Of a stretch of DNA of 64,000 bases, positions 1-7,395 are shown piece after piece. Origin of the DNA: CAYMUC01 sp964471865 (GTDB lineage Bacteria > Actinomycetota > Acidimicrobiia > Acidimicrobiales > Ilumatobacteraceae); contig CAYYHU010000006.1 in assembly GCA_964471865.1 (NCBI GenBank), positions 1 through 64,000 on the forward strand, in the 5' to 3' direction. A program made the position numbers and the translations under genes. The notes below the pieces were generated by a model that did no database searches, was not told the origin of the DNA, and saw only the letters and a list, made by a program, of their open reading frames with translations. The first letter of the stretch is position 1. Every line of letters starts with the position of its first letter.

Positions 1-53
1 CCGGCACCGATCACCGCGATTCGGTGTCGAGGCGAGGTATCAGGTGCCGGCAA
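1..53 (-). CDS. N-terminus of FAD-dependent oxidase, probably porphyrinogen oxidase (partial)
   Basis: Only the first 17 codons plus two bases are inside the window; the gene runs off the left edge. A TTG start 3 nt after the hemH stop gives a short polar leader followed by RIAVIGAG, the start of a dinucleotide-binding GxGxxG fold. The frame has a stop immediately upstream (the hemH stop), so no earlier start is possible. Its place directly downstream of hemE and hemH suggests the coproporphyrinogen/protoporphyrinogen oxidase of the haem pathway (HemY/CgoX type). That identity rests on context; the sequence itself shows only an FAD/NAD-binding N-terminus. Confidence 0.5.
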   Translation of the reverse strand, partial: MPAPDTSPRHRIAVIGA

Positions 54-56
54 GGC

Positions 57-968
57 TCAGCCCAGCTCGAGAACGCGTTCGGCGAGGGCTCCCATCACGG
101 TGGCGTCATCATTGACGCAGGTGGTGCGGTCGAAGGCCAGTGACCGGTCCTGCGCGTGGTGGTAGGCCTCGATGTCGAGGTCGTAGAGCACTTCGAGATG
201 GTCGGCCACGAAACCACAGGCGCATACGAGAACCCCCGTGGCCGCCTCAGACGTAGCGAGATCGTCGATCACGTCGAGAATGTCGGGTCCTAACCAGGGT
301 TCGGGGGTGCGTCCCGCCGACTGCCAGGCCACCGCCCAGCCGGTCCAGGTGTCGAGACCTGCGGCTGTGGCCACGGCCTCGGCGGTGGAGCGAACCTCAT
401 CGGGATACGGATCGCCGGCATCGATGATGCGCTGTGGAAGGGAATGGGCGGTGAACAACACCTTGGTTCCCTCCGGCAATGCCTCGAGTCGACGCGTGAC
501 ATCGGCCGCGAGGAACTCGACGAAAGCGGGTTCGGTCGCCCAGGATTCGATACCGAGAACCTCGATGCCATGGGGTTCGGCAGCTGCGCGGGCGCGACCC
601 AGATACTGCCCGATCGAATAGGACGAGAAATGGGGCGCGAGCACCACGCCGATGATTCTTTCCACGCCCTCGGCCGCGAGTTCTTCCACGGCCGTCTCGA
701 TCATGGGGGCGGCGTGTTTGAGTCCGAGCACTACCCGGTAGCGGCCCGGCGCTCGAGACTCGAGTTCCCGCTCGAGTGCGGCCCGTTGGGCTTCGGTTCG
801 GGCCGCCAGCGGTGAGATTCCACCGATCGCGTCATAGCGGGCGACGAGTTCGGCCAGCAGTTCCGGGGTCGGCGGCCGACCCCGACGGATATCGGTGTAG
901 TACGGCTCGATCTCCTCGGGGGTCCGGGGAGTGCCATAGGCCATGAGCAAAACAGCGGTGGTCGTCAC
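57..968 (-). CDS. hemH: Ferrochelatase (coproporphyrin/protoporphyrin ferrochelatase)
   Basis: Inserts Fe(II) into the porphyrin in the terminal part of haem synthesis; in Actinobacteria the substrate is usually coproporphyrin III (CpfC). The 303-residue protein has the family signatures: FTAHSLPQR with the metal-binding His175, the QSAGRTPEPWLGPD segment (about residues 216-229), and GFVADHLEVLYDLD with the catalytic Glu259. Two cysteines sit just before this last motif (CACGF). It starts at GTG 968, overlapping the hemE stop by 4 nt (GTGA), so translation is probably coupled. The downstream neighbour is the putative porphyrinogen oxidase. Whether the substrate is coproporphyrin or protoporphyrin cannot be read from the sequence. 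Confidence 0.95.
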   Translation of the reverse strand: MTTTAVLLMAYGTPRTPEEIEPYYTDIRRGRPPTPELLAELVARYDAIGGISPLAARTEAQRAALERELESRAPGRYRVVLGLKHAAPMIETAVEELAAEGVERIIGVVLAPHFSSYSIGQYLGRARAAAEPHGIEVLGIESWATEPAFVEFLAADVTRRLEALPEGTKVLFTAHSLPQRIIDAGDPYPDEVRSTAEAVATAAGLDTWTGWAVAWQSAGRTPEPWLGPDILDVIDDLATSEAATGVLVCACGFVADHLEVLYDLDIEAYHHAQDRSLAFDRTTCVNDDATVMGALAERVLELG

Positions 969-2035
969 GAGAAATCTCCCCGGGTCGAATCGTGCACGGT
1001 GTGCACCACGGCGGCGAGGACATCGGGGTCCGTCGCCGGTTGGACACCATGTCCGAGATTGAACACGTGTCCGGGATGGCGGGTGGTATCGGGGCGGCGG
1101 TTGTCCTCGAGAACCCGTCGGGCGCCCTCGATCGCGGCATCGTGTCCTGCGAGGACCACAGCGGGATCCAAGTTGCCCTGAACGACTGTGTCCGGGCCGA
1201 GTCGCTCGCGGGCTTCACCGATCGGCGTACGCCAATCGAGGCCGATGACCCGGTGGCGAACCGCCGACATCGCGGCGTACATCGAGTCGAGGAGATGGCC
1301 GCAGCCGATTCCGAAATGAATTGCCGGTGCGTCGGGGAAGGCCTCGGACACCTGCTCGAACACCGCGGCTGAGTGGGGGGCCACATAGCGGTCGTAATCC
1401 CGCGCCGACAACGCCCCCGCCCAGGAGTCGAACACCTGATAGGCCCGAGCGCCCGCTGCGAGTTGATCGGTGATGGACGCGACAGCGTGCTGCGTGAGGC
1501 GTTCCATCACCTCATGCCACAGGGCCTCCTCGGTGACCATGAGCGCTTTGGTGTGGCGATAGTCGCGTGATGGCCGGCCCTCGATCAGATAGGAGCCCAC
1601 GGTGAAAGGAGCGCCGGCGAAGGCCAGCAAGGGGACCGACTCGTCGAGTTCGCGCGCCAGGATCTCGACCGTTTGCGACACATACGCCGCATGGGTGCGC
1701 GGTTCGAATGGGATCAGGCGCGCAAGATCGTCACGATGACGTAGGGGTCGTTCGGCGACTGGACCCGTACCGGGGGCGACATCGATACCGAATCCGACCG
1801 CATGCGCCGGGACCACGATGTCGCTGTAGAGCACTGCGGCATCGACCCCGTAGCGGCGTACGGGTTGAAGAGTGATCTCGGCCGCGAGTTCGGGCTGTGC
1901 GATCGCGGTCAGGATGCTGCCGTCGCCGCGAACCTGGCGGTATTCGGGGAGGCTGCGACCCGCCTGACGCATGAACCACACCGGGGTTCGGTCCGGTATG
2001 CGGCCGGTGCAGGCGTCGAGGAACGGAACGCTCAT
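965..2035 (-). CDS. hemE: Uroporphyrinogen decarboxylase
   Basis: Decarboxylates uroporphyrinogen III to coproporphyrinogen III in the cytosol. The N-terminus carries the family signature RTPVWFMRQAGRSLPEYR, and FAGAPFTVGSYLIEG, DSWAGALSARDY and HFGIGCGHLL follow as expected; the length of 356 aa is normal. The reading frame extends to a GTG at 2068, but I place the start at ATG 2035 because MSVPFLDAC is the usual HemE beginning and a TAGCGT hexamer lies 8 nt upstream of this ATG. It is the first gene of a hemE-hemH-oxidase unit, divergent from SCO1 with 42 nt between the starts. Confidence 0.95.
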   Translation of the reverse strand: MSVPFLDACTGRIPDRTPVWFMRQAGRSLPEYRQVRGDGSILTAIAQPELAAEITLQPVRRYGVDAAVLYSDIVVPAHAVGFGIDVAPGTGPVAERPLRHRDDLARLIPFEPRTHAAYVSQTVEILARELDESVPLLAFAGAPFTVGSYLIEGRPSRDYRHTKALMVTEEALWHEVMERLTQHAVASITDQLAAGARAYQVFDSWAGALSARDYDRYVAPHSAAVFEQVSEAFPDAPAIHFGIGCGHLLDSMYAAMSAVRHRVIGLDWRTPIGEARERLGPDTVVQGNLDPAVVLAGHDAAIEGARRVLEDNRRPDTTRHPGHVFNLGHGVQPATDPDVLAAVVHTVHDSTRGDFS

Positions 2036-2043
2036 CGGTCCCG

Positions 2044-2049
2044 ACGCTA
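2044..2049 (-). promoter_or_regulatory. Predicted -10 of hemE (TAGCGT, leaderless)
   Basis: TAGCGT on the minus strand, 8 nt before ATG 2035. The transcript would begin at or next to the start codon. No convincing -35 is visible. Confidence 0.5.
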
Positions 2050-2077
2050 TCGGTCGGGTTCCTGGCACACTGGCTTC

Positions 2078-2752
2078 ATGGCAGTCGAGTTCGCCGAGCG
2101 TCGCCAGCGAAGGCGTCGGATCGCGTCGATACCGAGCGCGCTTCTCATGGGTCTTCTCGCAGCGGTAGCGGCCTGTGGAACCGATGGCGAGGCGGTCCTG
2201 CGGGGTTTGGTGCGCGAGACGCCGCTCGATGCCAGCGGTGTGGTCCTGCCCGAAATCGTGCGGACGGATCCCGAGGGCGAGCCGTCGCCCTTTGCGGTTC
2301 GAGCCGAGCCTGGCGAGATTCTTCTCGTCTACTTCGGGTTCACCTCATGTCCCGACGTGTGTCCCACGACCTTGTTCGATCTCCGTGCAGCGCTGGCCCG
2401 CCTCGGTGAGGATGCCCAGCGCGTGTCGTTGGCGATGATCACCGTGGACCCTGAGCGGGACACTCCCCAAGCCCTGGTCGGGTACTTGGGCGGCTTCACC
2501 GACCGGTTTCATGCTCTGAGGACCACCGACGTCCGTGAGCTGGTCGCCGCCCAGGATGCGTTCTTGGCCTCGTCGGCGATCACGACCACCGAGGACGGTG
2601 AGATCGAGGTGGCTCACACAGCGGTGACCTACGCCGTCGACGATCGAGGGATCGTTCAGGTGGAATGGCCGTTTGGAGTCTCCGTGGACACCCTGGAGAA
2701 CGATCTTGCGATCCTTGTGGACCGGGCGGCGGCCGCAGCGGGGCCGAGCTAA
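2078..2752 (+). CDS. SCO1/SenC-family copper chaperone lipoprotein
   Basis: Thioredoxin-fold copper chaperone needed for assembly of the CuA centre of cytochrome c oxidase; probably anchored on the outer face of the membrane. A basic N-terminus and hydrophobic stretch end in a lipobox (VAAC, Cys33). The copper-binding CPDVC (Cys91, Cys95) and the third ligand His180 in VAHTAVTY are all present. At 224 aa it has the usual length. The start at ATG 2078 puts the signal peptide in a normal position. It is directly followed by two more extracytoplasmic proteins (stop and next ATG abut), which supports a role in oxidase metal-centre assembly. A weak CACACT hexamer lies 6 nt upstream of the ATG. Confidence 0.9.
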   Translation: MAVEFAERRQRRRRIASIPSALLMGLLAAVAACGTDGEAVLRGLVRETPLDASGVVLPEIVRTDPEGEPSPFAVRAEPGEILLVYFGFTSCPDVCPTTLFDLRAALARLGEDAQRVSLAMITVDPERDTPQALVGYLGGFTDRFHALRTTDVRELVAAQDAFLASSAITTTEDGEIEVAHTAVTYAVDDRGIVQVEWPFGVSVDTLENDLAILVDRAAAAAGPS

Positions 2753-3145
2753 ATGTTGCATCCGCACCAGGCCTCCAGGTTGCGTTGGTGGTGGGCGGCA
2801 CTCGCCCCCGTCGTCGTGATTGCAGCCGCAGTCGTCGTTATCGGGAACCGGTCTGACGAGGCCCCTCTTCCACCTGGCCAGGTGGTGTCGTTCGTGGTGC
2901 CTTTCGGCACCGCGGACGCAATCCGGGCCGGCGATCCCGAGGCTGCAGTTCTTCCTGAACGGCTCGAACTTACCGTTGGCGATTGGCTCGAACTCGTCAA
3001 CGAGGACGTCGAAACTCACCGGCTCGGTCCCGTGGTGGCTCGAGCGGGAGAGACCACCCGAGTGCGGTTCTTCGATGCGGGTGCCTACCAGGTCGAATGC
3101 ACCGTGGGCCATGAAAGCGTGTCGATCGAGGTGCGTTCGCCATGA
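2753..3145 (+). CDS. Membrane-anchored cupredoxin-like protein
   Basis: A 130-aa protein with one N-terminal hydrophobic anchor (about residues 13-30) and a beta-rich exported domain. The C-terminal part looks like a shortened cupredoxin: His89 in ETHRLG, then Cys116 and His120 in ECTVGHES, the order expected for a type-1 copper site. No obvious axial methionine follows His120 (ESVSIEV). Its ATG follows the SCO1 TAA with no gap, and its end overlaps the TlpA-like gene by 4 nt, so the three are almost certainly one transcript. It could be a copper carrier or donor for the SCO1 protein; copper binding is inferred from the ligand pattern only. Confidence 0.65.
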   Translation: MLHPHQASRLRWWWAALAPVVVIAAAVVVIGNRSDEAPLPPGQVVSFVVPFGTADAIRAGDPEAAVLPERLELTVGDWLELVNEDVETHRLGPVVARAGETTRVRFFDAGAYQVECTVGHESVSIEVRSP

Positions 3146-3630
3146 GGCGGATGGCAGTCGCGGCGATTCTCTTGTGCGCAAGTGCGTGCGGTGGGGACAG
3201 TATGACGAGCCCCCAGTGGCCCGAGGTGACCGTGGAGCGCCTCAGTGATGGCTCACCGGTGGCGTCAGGAGAGTTGGCGGGTCTGGCGCGTGGCGTACCG
3301 ACCGTGGTTGCGGTCTGGGCGGTGTGGTGTACGCCATGTCGACGTGAACTCCCGGTTCTCGACGCGATCGTGGCGGAACATCCCGAGCAACTCGCCGGAC
3401 TGGGACTCAACCACGGCGACGATCCGTCTCGGGCGCGCCAGTTTCTCGACGAGATCGACGTCGACCTGGAGGCCTGGCGCGATCCCGATGCGCGCTTGGT
3501 CTCCGAACTGGGAGTCGCCAGCCTGCCCGCCACCCTGGTCATCGACGCGAACGGAACGATCACCTGGCAGCGCGTCGGAGCGGTGAGCGAGGACGAGCTG
3601 CGTCAGGCCGTCGCCCCGCTCCTCGAGTGA
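3142..3630 (+). CDS. TlpA/ResA-like thioredoxin-fold lipoprotein
   Basis: Extracytoplasmic thiol-disulfide oxidoreductase of 162 aa. A short signal ends in a lipobox (ASAC, Cys16), and a WCTPC active site (Cys63, Cys66) sits in the thioredoxin fold. The LGVASLPATLVID segment supplies the cis-proline expected opposite the active site. ATG 3142 overlaps the previous stop (ATGA). After SCO1 and the cupredoxin, the likely job is keeping the SCO1 or oxidase CuA cysteines reduced, or cytochrome c maturation; the sequence alone does not decide between these. Confidence 0.85.
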   Translation: MRRMAVAAILLCASACGGDSMTSPQWPEVTVERLSDGSPVASGELAGLARGVPTVVAVWAVWCTPCRRELPVLDAIVAEHPEQLAGLGLNHGDDPSRARQFLDEIDVDLEAWRDPDARLVSELGVASLPATLVIDANGTITWQRVGAVSEDELRQAVAPLLE

Positions 3631-3640
3631 TGCCTGTGGT

Positions 3641-4621
3641 TCAGGCCTGGCGTGTTGCCACCCCGTGACGTCCTTCGGGCTCGATGCCGCCCGGACCGTG
3701 TCGAGTGAAGGCCTCGAGGCGTGCGGCGCGGGTACGCGAGGGCGGATGTGAGCGGGTGAGACGAGCCCACCGGGAACCCAAGGAGCTCTGAGGGGTGCCG
3801 TGGCGGCGAAGCGCTCGAGCGAGTTGGCCCCCGAATCCCATCTCCCAGGCCCGGCGATCCGCCGCGAACTCGGCGCCGCGGCCAGCGATGTTCCCGACGA
3901 TGGATGCGACTTGGACCCCAGCGATCAGGACCGCCGACACTGCGCGCAACAGATGAACGGTCAGCTGCCCTACGGTCTCGACGAGGCTTCCCCGACGGGC
4001 GAAGGTATGGGTCGCGGCCTCGGCGACGGTGCGCAGCCACCACCCCAGATGCGCCACGGCCAGAACCGGAAGACTCATCCATTGCGTCACGGTCACCGCC
4101 ACGGTGTGGGACCCGAGATGATGAGCCAATTCGTGAGCGAGCACCCCGCTGAGTTCGTCCCGGTCGAGTTCGGTCACCGCTAGCGAACTGATCACCAGAA
4201 AATGGCCGCCACAGGCGAACGCATTGAGCTCGTCCTGATCGACCACGGCGAACAGAAACCGGCCATCTCGAATGCCATGGGCTTGCGCCACGGGCTCCCA
4301 CGCCCTGAGGATGCGTGCGGTTTCGCTCTCGCTCGGGGCGCGCACCTGCAACAACGGAGCCAGAACGAGGCGCTGGGCCGGGCGCACGAACAGCAGACTC
4401 CCCGCCGAGAGGTAGATGAGCGCCAACACCCAGAACGCGACGCCGATCGCGAGATCCAGTACCAACCACACCGGGATCAACGACACCAACCACAGCGGCG
4501 TGAGCGCGACGACGGGCGCGAAAGCCCACCATGCCGCCGGGTCGACGCGTCGGCGGGCTCGGGACGCAGAAGACGATGCGAACCGGCGCGAACGCACTCT
4601 CGAGTCGGCCCGTCGTGTCAC
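3641..4621 (-). CDS. M48-family membrane metalloprotease (HtpX-like)
   Basis: Zinc endopeptidase with its catalytic domain next to two N-terminal transmembrane segments (about residues 30-75). The zinc motif HELAHH and the third ligand in the GAEFAADRRA segment (ExxxD pattern) are intact. A second hydrophobic region lies between them. The family handles membrane protein quality control and CAAX-like processing. The start is uncertain: the frame stays open far upstream into the divergent esterase, so I use GTG 4621 (326 aa, with a TTCACT hexamer 6 nt upstream); TTG 4666 (341 aa) is the main alternative. It ends 10 nt from the TlpA-like gene, convergent. Confidence 0.8.
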   Translation of the reverse strand: MTRRADSRVRSRRFASSSASRARRRVDPAAWWAFAPVVALTPLWLVSLIPVWLVLDLAIGVAFWVLALIYLSAGSLLFVRPAQRLVLAPLLQVRAPSESETARILRAWEPVAQAHGIRDGRFLFAVVDQDELNAFACGGHFLVISSLAVTELDRDELSGVLAHELAHHLGSHTVAVTVTQWMSLPVLAVAHLGWWLRTVAEAATHTFARRGSLVETVGQLTVHLLRAVSAVLIAGVQVASIVGNIAGRGAEFAADRRAWEMGFGGQLARALRRHGTPQSSLGSRWARLTRSHPPSRTRAARLEAFTRHGPGGIEPEGRHGVATRQA

Positions 4622-4693
4622 TGGATCAGTGAACCAGGGACCGGTGATGAGGTCAACGAGGTCCAACGGAACCGGGCTTGGCGATGCTGCTGC

Positions 4694-4699
4694 TAGAAC
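4694..4699 (+). promoter_or_regulatory. Predicted -10 of the esterase-lgt unit (TAGAAC)
   Basis: TAGAAC ends 6 nt before ATG 4706; predicted leaderless start of the esterase-lgt transcript. Confidence 0.4.
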
Positions 4700-4705
4700 G
4701 GATCC

Positions 4706-5440
4706 ATGACCTCCGATCTTTCCGACGACGCCCGAACCCGGGGTGCGCTCGTCCTCCACGGATTCACCGGCCATCCGTCCTCGGTGGTCTCGCTTGCGGA
4801 CGCCTTCACCGAAGCGGGTTTCGACGTCGAGATGCCGCTTCTGCCCGGACACGGGACCACGGTGGCCGACATGATTCCGACCCGCTGGGCGGACTGGTCG
4901 GCAGCGGCCGAGGCGGCGCTCGAGAGGCTTCAGCGCCGGTGCTCTCAGGTGGTCGTGGCGGGGCTGTCGATGGGAGGAACGCTCGCGTTGTGGCTCGCGA
5001 CCCGCCACCCCGATCTGCACGGGGTCATAGCGGTCAACCCTGCGGGCGCCCCTCAACCCGATGAGATCCTCGTCGCGCTCGAGGAACTCGTCGAACAGGG
5101 CATCGAGACCATGCCCGGGATCGGGTCCGACATCGCCCAAGAAGGCGAGGTCGAACAGGCGTATGACGAGACTCCGATCGAGGCGCTGATCTCGTTGATG
5201 CGCGAGGGAGTCGCACCGTTGGTGGATCACTACGGCGAGGCTCGAGTCCCGCTGCTTCTGGTCACCTCCCGTCAGGACCATGTCGTCGATCCGGCCCAGA
5301 GCGATCTCGTGGCCGGGGCCTGGGGGGGTGGGGTGACTCGGATGATGCTGGAACGTTCGTTCCATGTCGCGACCCAGGATCTCGACCGGGCTGACATCGC
5401 GGCTCGGGCGGTCGCATTCGCAGTGGAGCCGACGCCGTGA
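4706..5440 (+). CDS. Alpha/beta-hydrolase, carboxylesterase/monoacylglycerol-lipase type
   Basis: Cytosolic serine hydrolase of 244 aa. LHGFTGHPSS forms the oxyanion-hole strand, GLSMGG carries the nucleophile Ser88, TSRQDHVVDP the acid and RSFHVATQD the catalytic His, in the order and spacing of Est30-like carboxylesterases. It has no signal peptide. Its TGA overlaps the lgt GTG (GTGA), so the two are co-transcribed; a link to lipid or ester turnover is plausible, but the substrate is unknown. Confidence 0.85.
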   Translation: MTSDLSDDARTRGALVLHGFTGHPSSVVSLADAFTEAGFDVEMPLLPGHGTTVADMIPTRWADWSAAAEAALERLQRRCSQVVVAGLSMGGTLALWLATRHPDLHGVIAVNPAGAPQPDEILVALEELVEQGIETMPGIGSDIAQEGEVEQAYDETPIEALISLMREGVAPLVDHYGEARVPLLLVTSRQDHVVDPAQSDLVAGAWGGGVTRMMLERSFHVATQDLDRADIAARAVAFAVEPTP

Positions 5441-6441
5441 GTCTGTTCGCTGCGATCCCGTCTCCGAGTTCGGGTTCGATCGAACTCGGACCCTTGCGCC
5501 TCAATGCCTACGGGTTGATGATCGCAGCAGGCGTCGTCGCGGCGGTCTGGATCGCTGGGCGTCGTCTCGAGCGTTCAGGTGCGGGAACCAGAGACGATGT
5601 GTCCTCGGTTGCGGTGTGGGCGGTTCCTGCCGGGGTGGTAGGCGCTCGGCTCTACCACGTGATCACCGATTGGGATCGTTTCTCTGACCGCCCCGGGGAC
5701 ATCGTGCGCATCTGGGAGGGTGGCCTGGGAATACCCGGAGGCATCGCCGCAGGAGTCATCGTGGGCTGGTGGGCCACCCGTCGCCGAGGAGTGGCGATGG
5801 CGCCGATGCTCACAGCGGTCGCCCCCGCCATTCCTGTGGCCCAAGCCATCGGGCGATGGGGCAACTGGTTCAACCAAGAACTCTTCGGACGGCCCACCTC
5901 GGGGTGGTGGGCGCTCGAGGTCTCCGATTCGAAAGCGGCCGCTGCGGGTTATCCCCCCGGCACGACGTTCCATCCGACCTTTCTCTACGAATCACTGTGG
6001 AACCTCGGACTCGCCGTGGCTCTCATCGCGATCGAGCGGCGGTTCCGCATCGGACCCGGGCGTCTGTTCGCCTGGTACGTGGCTGGATACGCCTTAGGAC
6101 GGTTCTGGGTCGAAGGGCTGCGGATCGACGAAGCCACCGAGTGGGCTGGGTTGCGGCTCAATCAGTGGATGGCGATCCTCGTGGGTGTCGCCGCCATCGG
6201 GTTCCTGGTGATCGATCGCCGTCGTCAACGCGCCGCTGGATCATCGGAGATGGCGGGACCACGTCCCGAATCGAACCCTGGCGAGGACGTCGCCGAGTCG
6301 GCTCTCGTCGACGATGGCTCTCATGTCGAACTCGCAACGACCGAGCTCGCATCGACCGAGATCGCATCGACCGAGGTCGCATCGTCCGAGATCGCCCCGG
6401 AGTCGCCGACCTCGGATCATGAGCCGAAACCTCGGGACTGA
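5437..6441 (+). CDS. lgt: Prolipoprotein diacylglyceryl transferase
   Basis: Integral membrane enzyme that moves diacylglycerol from phosphatidylglycerol to the lipobox cysteine of prolipoproteins, such as the SCO1 and TlpA-like proteins in this window. The family motif RWGNWFNQELFGRP, the HPTFLYESLWN segment and FWVEGLRID near the last helix are clear. GTG 5437 overlaps the esterase stop. After the final helix there is an acidic, repetitive C-terminal tail of about 60 residues (units like ELAST/EIAST/EVASS) not needed for catalysis. The 3' end overlaps the convergent galT gene by 25 nt. Confidence 0.93.
   Translation: MSLFAAIPSPSSGSIELGPLRLNAYGLMIAAGVVAAVWIAGRRLERSGAGTRDDVSSVAVWAVPAGVVGARLYHVITDWDRFSDRPGDIVRIWEGGLGIPGGIAAGVIVGWWATRRRGVAMAPMLTAVAPAIPVAQAIGRWGNWFNQELFGRPTSGWWALEVSDSKAAAAGYPPGTTFHPTFLYESLWNLGLAVALIAIERRFRIGPGRLFAWYVAGYALGRFWVEGLRIDEATEWAGLRLNQWMAILVGVAAIGFLVIDRRRQRAAGSSEMAGPRPESNPGEDVAESALVDDGSHVELATTELASTEIASTEVASSEIAPESPTSDHEPKPRD
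6331..6390 (+). repeat. Four 15-bp tandem repeats in the lgt tail
   Basis: Four consecutive copies of a 15-bp unit of the form xTCGCATCGACCGAG encode a pentapeptide repeat (E-[LIV]-A-[ST]-[ST]) in the cytoplasmic C-terminal tail of Lgt. A 15-bp in-frame unit could change in copy number by slippage. Confidence 0.85.
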
Positions 6442-7361
6442 TCGGGAACGTCTGGGGATCCGAGGTCGCGCAGACGCCGTGCCAAGTCCTCGGGGACGAC
6501 CGGGTTGAAGTACTCGCCGGCTCCGATCTCCGCGGCGGCGATATAACGAAGGCGATCCGGGCCCCGCCACGGAGAGACGATCTCGACATGCAGCCAGGGC
6601 TCGATCTCGCCGCCGGTGACGGTGGGGCCTTGGGTGATCCACATCATGTACGGCATCGGGCCCTGGGCGAGACGGTCGAGTCGAACGAGCACATCTCCCA
6701 GGATCGCAGCCAGCCCGTCGCGACTGGGGTCGTCGAGGTGGACCAGGTCAGGAACACGGTGGATCGGAGCGAGCGTGACGGCCACGGGATGTTCTGGTGC
6801 CCACGGAACCCAGGCCTCCCAGCCCGCCATCGAGCTCACCATGCGAGGCGACGCCCCAGTCGGGGTGGCCTCGTCGATGGTGGCGTCGCCCCCGTCTCGA
6901 TCCCGTAGGGGTGTCCACCCCTGGGCGAACGTCGTCGAGGGCCGGGTCGGAACATGGTCGTACGCATAGATCTGACCATGGGGATGATGGATGGTGGCTC
7001 CGACCTCGGCCCCGCGGTTCTCGAAACACAACACGTAGTCCACATCGTGACGTGCTCCCAGCACTGCGGTGCGTTCGGCCCACAGATCCACCACCTCGCG
7101 GCGATGAGACTGCGACAACCCTCCCAGTGATGCATCGTGATCGGGGCTGAACAACACGACCTCACAGCGGTCCCCCGTCATCGCCGGCCAGCGATTCACA
7201 AAGCATCGGACCCGATAGGGATCGGGAGCCTCGAGGCCTCCCACGCAAAACGGGCAGTCCGTATCGGGAAGGTGGGGTCGGTGTTGGCGATGAGCGACCA
7301 CGTGGACTCTCGTCTGACGATGCGCGTCGATCCGCGGTGACGAGGGGCTGAGCGCGTCCAC
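6417..7361 (-). CDS. galT: Galactose-1-phosphate uridylyltransferase
   Basis: Leloir-pathway enzyme that exchanges UMP between UDP-glucose and galactose-1-phosphate. At 314 aa it is of the shorter bacterial type. Residues DCPFC near the N-terminus match the first zinc ligands, and IHHPHGQIYAY contains the HPH triad with the nucleophilic histidine and the following Gln. The start is GTG 7361, preceded by TAGCGT at 6 nt. It is divergent from the alpha-galactosidase, so both can be expressed together for galactoside use. No galK or galE is in the window. Confidence 0.9.
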   Translation of the reverse strand: MDALSPSSPRIDAHRQTRVHVVAHRQHRPHLPDTDCPFCVGGLEAPDPYRVRCFVNRWPAMTGDRCEVVLFSPDHDASLGGLSQSHRREVVDLWAERTAVLGARHDVDYVLCFENRGAEVGATIHHPHGQIYAYDHVPTRPSTTFAQGWTPLRDRDGGDATIDEATPTGASPRMVSSMAGWEAWVPWAPEHPVAVTLAPIHRVPDLVHLDDPSRDGLAAILGDVLVRLDRLAQGPMPYMMWITQGPTVTGGEIEPWLHVEIVSPWRGPDRLRYIAAAEIGAGEYFNPVVPEDLARRLRDLGSPDVPDQSRGFGS

Positions 7362-7367
7362 GGCCTC

Positions 7368-7373
7368 ACGCTA
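7368..7373 (-). promoter_or_regulatory. Predicted -10 of galT (TAGCGT)
   Basis: TAGCGT on the minus strand, 6 nt before GTG 7361. Its mirror image serves the alpha-galactosidase 10 nt away, so the two predicted promoters face away from each other and share upstream DNA. Confidence 0.55.
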
Positions 7374-7383
7374 TGCGCACGGG

Positions 7384-7389
7384 TAGCGT
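7384..7389 (+). promoter_or_regulatory. Predicted -10 of alpha-galactosidase (TAGCGT)
   Basis: TAGCGT on the plus strand, 6 nt before GTG 7396; predicted leaderless transcript. Together with 7368-7373 it forms an inverted repeat with a 10-nt centre. Confidence 0.55.
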
Positions 7390-7395
7390 CGCGTC

